DNA of 6,302 nucleotides from Planctomycetota bacterium. Its GTDB lineage: Bacteria; Planctomycetota; SKW154. The notes below the pieces were generated by a model. That model did no database searches and was not told the origin of the DNA. It worked only from the letters and a program-made list of their open reading frames with translations. The translations under genes and the position numbers were made by a program. This document shows, piece by piece, positions 5,338 to 6,302 of the stretch. The stretch covers positions 1 to 6,302 of the forward strand of contig JAOAAR010000114.1 in NCBI GenBank assembly GCA_026418755.1, read 5' to 3'. The stretch's first letter is position 1, and each line of letters starts with the position of its first letter.

Positions 5338-6302
5338 TTGGGAAGCACCTCAAAGGAGCGAACTACGGATTGTTTCAAGTATTCAAGCGTGATAGAGCGC
5401 AGAACAGGAGTGTCCTTCCAAAGACCCGCATTATATGCGCCATCAAAGTATGTGAAATAAACCCTTATCTCCACCATATCCGCGTTAAGATTTATCTCAT
5501 TCTCCCCCTCAGGGTCAGTGAACTCGAAAAGACCCCCTCTCTTTCCGGCTGTGTTGTCAGGCTGAGACTCCCACGACGGCTGCTCGTTCAAACGCACCTG
5601 TACTTTTAGCACGCAACCTTGGGGAACCGTAGCGTCCCAAGTGATTCTCTTTATAAACGAGTTAGGCAGTTTCTTATATGCGTGGAAAAACACCCCTTCC
5701 GTCGAATAGACCTGCTTCTGATAAAGGTCGTAATATCGGAACGGGAGGAAGACCCCGATAGAATCTTCCGTTCGCGTGACAGGTGGTGCGCCAAATGCAG
5801 AGTTAAAAACAGGTTGCCCATACACATCGTGGAATCTCCTCAACTGCCTCCCCCCCCGATAAGGAAGCAGTCCTCCAAAACCACCGTCGTTCCATACCCC
5901 TATGTAGCCGATTCTTGGTACCTCTCCTTGTCTTCCCATCTGTATAGGAATCGCATCATCCTGCTGCGAAATATTGCCACTGAACGGCGCAGCCACAGGA
6001 TAGGGAAGCATATACACCTTCGATTCAGAGGAGTGATTCTCAGGAAGTGTGCCAAAAACACCACGAACCACTCGCACGCTTCCTCCTCTCATCATCTGGC
6101 TCACATCTCCCAATATCCCTAATATCTCATCGTCAATACGCACAAGAGAATTGACTTGACCCCTCATCATAGCGGCCCCAGGTGAGGACGCCAGGGCAAC
6201 AGAAATGGAGTTTGAAGAAGAGTCAAGTGTAGCATTTAGCCTGAGTGCCGGCGTGTTTACCGCTGATATGGCGATTTCGTCAATCTTCCCTTCAAGAGTA
6301 AG
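5334..6302 (-). CDS. C-terminal part of a large beta-rich, probably exported protein (5' end outside the window)
   Basis: The frame is open from the right edge to TGA at 5334 with no stop, giving 322 residues. The Met at 6170 is internal: the sequence before it (LEGKIDEIAIS, then a Ser-rich stretch) is continuous with the same fold. Numbering from the edge, LEGKIDEIAIS (3-13) resembles the last strand of LamG/concanavalin-like domains. Residues 50-97 carry IDDEIL and RGVFGTLPENH, which match the tail of the GspJ-like protein. Residues about 218-310 look like a beta-sandwich: ITWDATVPQGCVLKVQVR, a Gly/Asn-rich loop, DMVEIRVYFTYFD and TPVLRSITLEYL, the pattern of discoidin- or jelly-roll-like accessory modules. 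No catalytic motif or transmembrane segment is visible. The protein is translationally coupled to the pseudopilin genes, so it may be a partner or substrate of that system. Family and start cannot be settled from this fragment. Confidence 0.88.
   Translation of the reverse strand, partial: LTLEGKIDEIAISAVNTPALRLNATLDSSSNSISVALASSPGAAMMRGQVNSLVRIDDEILGILGDVSQMMRGGSVRVVRGVFGTLPENHSSESKVYMLPYPVAAPFSGNISQQDDAIPIQMGRQGEVPRIGYIGVWNDGGFGGLLPYRGGRQLRRFHDVYGQPVFNSAFGAPPVTRTEDSIGVFLPFRYYDLYQKQVYSTEGVFFHAYKKLPNSFIKRITWDATVPQGCVLKVQVRLNEQPSWESQPDNTAGKRGGLFEFTDPEGENEINLNADMVEIRVYFTYFDGAYNAGLWKDTPVLRSITLEYLKQSVVRSFEVLPK
5346..5351 (-). promoter_or_regulatory. Shine-Dalgarno site for the GTG-started GspJ-like gene
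   Basis: GAGGTG on the minus strand, 8 bases before the GTG at 5337 and inside the last codons of the upstream gene. Together with the GTGA stop/start overlap it supports translational coupling and the non-ATG start. Confidence 0.75.
5850..5857 (-). repeat. G8 homopolymer inside the beta-rich protein gene
   Basis: Eight consecutive C on the + strand give CGG GGG GGG AGG in the coding strand (Arg-Gly-Gly-Arg, residues 149-152 from the edge). The frame is intact at this length. G tracts of this length in genes for surface proteins can slip and switch expression, and they also attract indel errors in assemblies. Confidence 0.55.

Noticed and set aside
5619..6122. A 167-codon open frame on the + strand
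   Set aside because: It lies entirely antisense to the beta-rich protein gene, has a basic, low-complexity composition and no domain texture or ribosome-binding site. It is a shadow frame.

Overview
All supported genes in this window lie on the minus strand, so transcription runs from high to low coordinates. The mix of prepilin-like proteins, a secreted lipoprotein and large Sec-exported proteins points to a Gram-negative bacterium of moderate GC. The style of the 748-residue protein (a DUF3352-like body joined to a pseudopilin-like tail) and of the minor pseudopilins recalls Planctomycetota and related PVC or candidate-phylum genomes. That placement is an impression from family resemblance, not a measurement. 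No tRNA, rRNA, CRISPR array, insertion sequence or phage integration signature was seen.

Layout in transcription order: (1) from the right edge to 5334, the C-terminal 322 residues of a large beta-rich, probably exported protein whose start is outside the window; (2) 5337-4213, a large GspJ/PilW-like minor pseudopilin, starting at a GTG that overlaps the previous stop codon by 4 bases; (3) 4241-3744, a GspI/PilV-like minor pseudopilin overlapping the previous gene by 29 bases. These three look like one translationally coupled operon. (4) A 156-base gap (3588-3743) holds a strong sigma70-type promoter, and then 3587-2541 encodes a lipoprotein made of a PKD domain and a PHB-depolymerase/feruloyl-esterase-like alpha/beta hydrolase. 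(5) A second gap (2427-2540) carries an extended -10 promoter and a strong ribosome-binding site for the 748-residue exported protein at 2426-180. (6) 38 bases further on, at 141, a second exported protein begins and runs off the left edge; its N-terminus resembles that of its neighbour.

The genes look like a surface/export set. The pseudopilins would assemble into a short type II secretion or type IV pilus-like pseudopilus tip. The beta-rich protein shares a distinctive short motif with the GspJ-like protein and is coupled to it in translation. The 748-residue protein carries a pseudopilin-like tail with no functional prepilin cleavage site. The esterase lipoprotein has its own promoter and may simply be a neighbour. 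The functional link between the groups is inference.

Three annotation points need care. The right-edge gene is open to the window edge, so the Met at 6170 is not a reliable start. The upstream Met of the lipoprotein (3617) falls inside the promoter -10 box, so the real start is 3587. A 47-codon partial gene at the left edge is easily missed because of its length.
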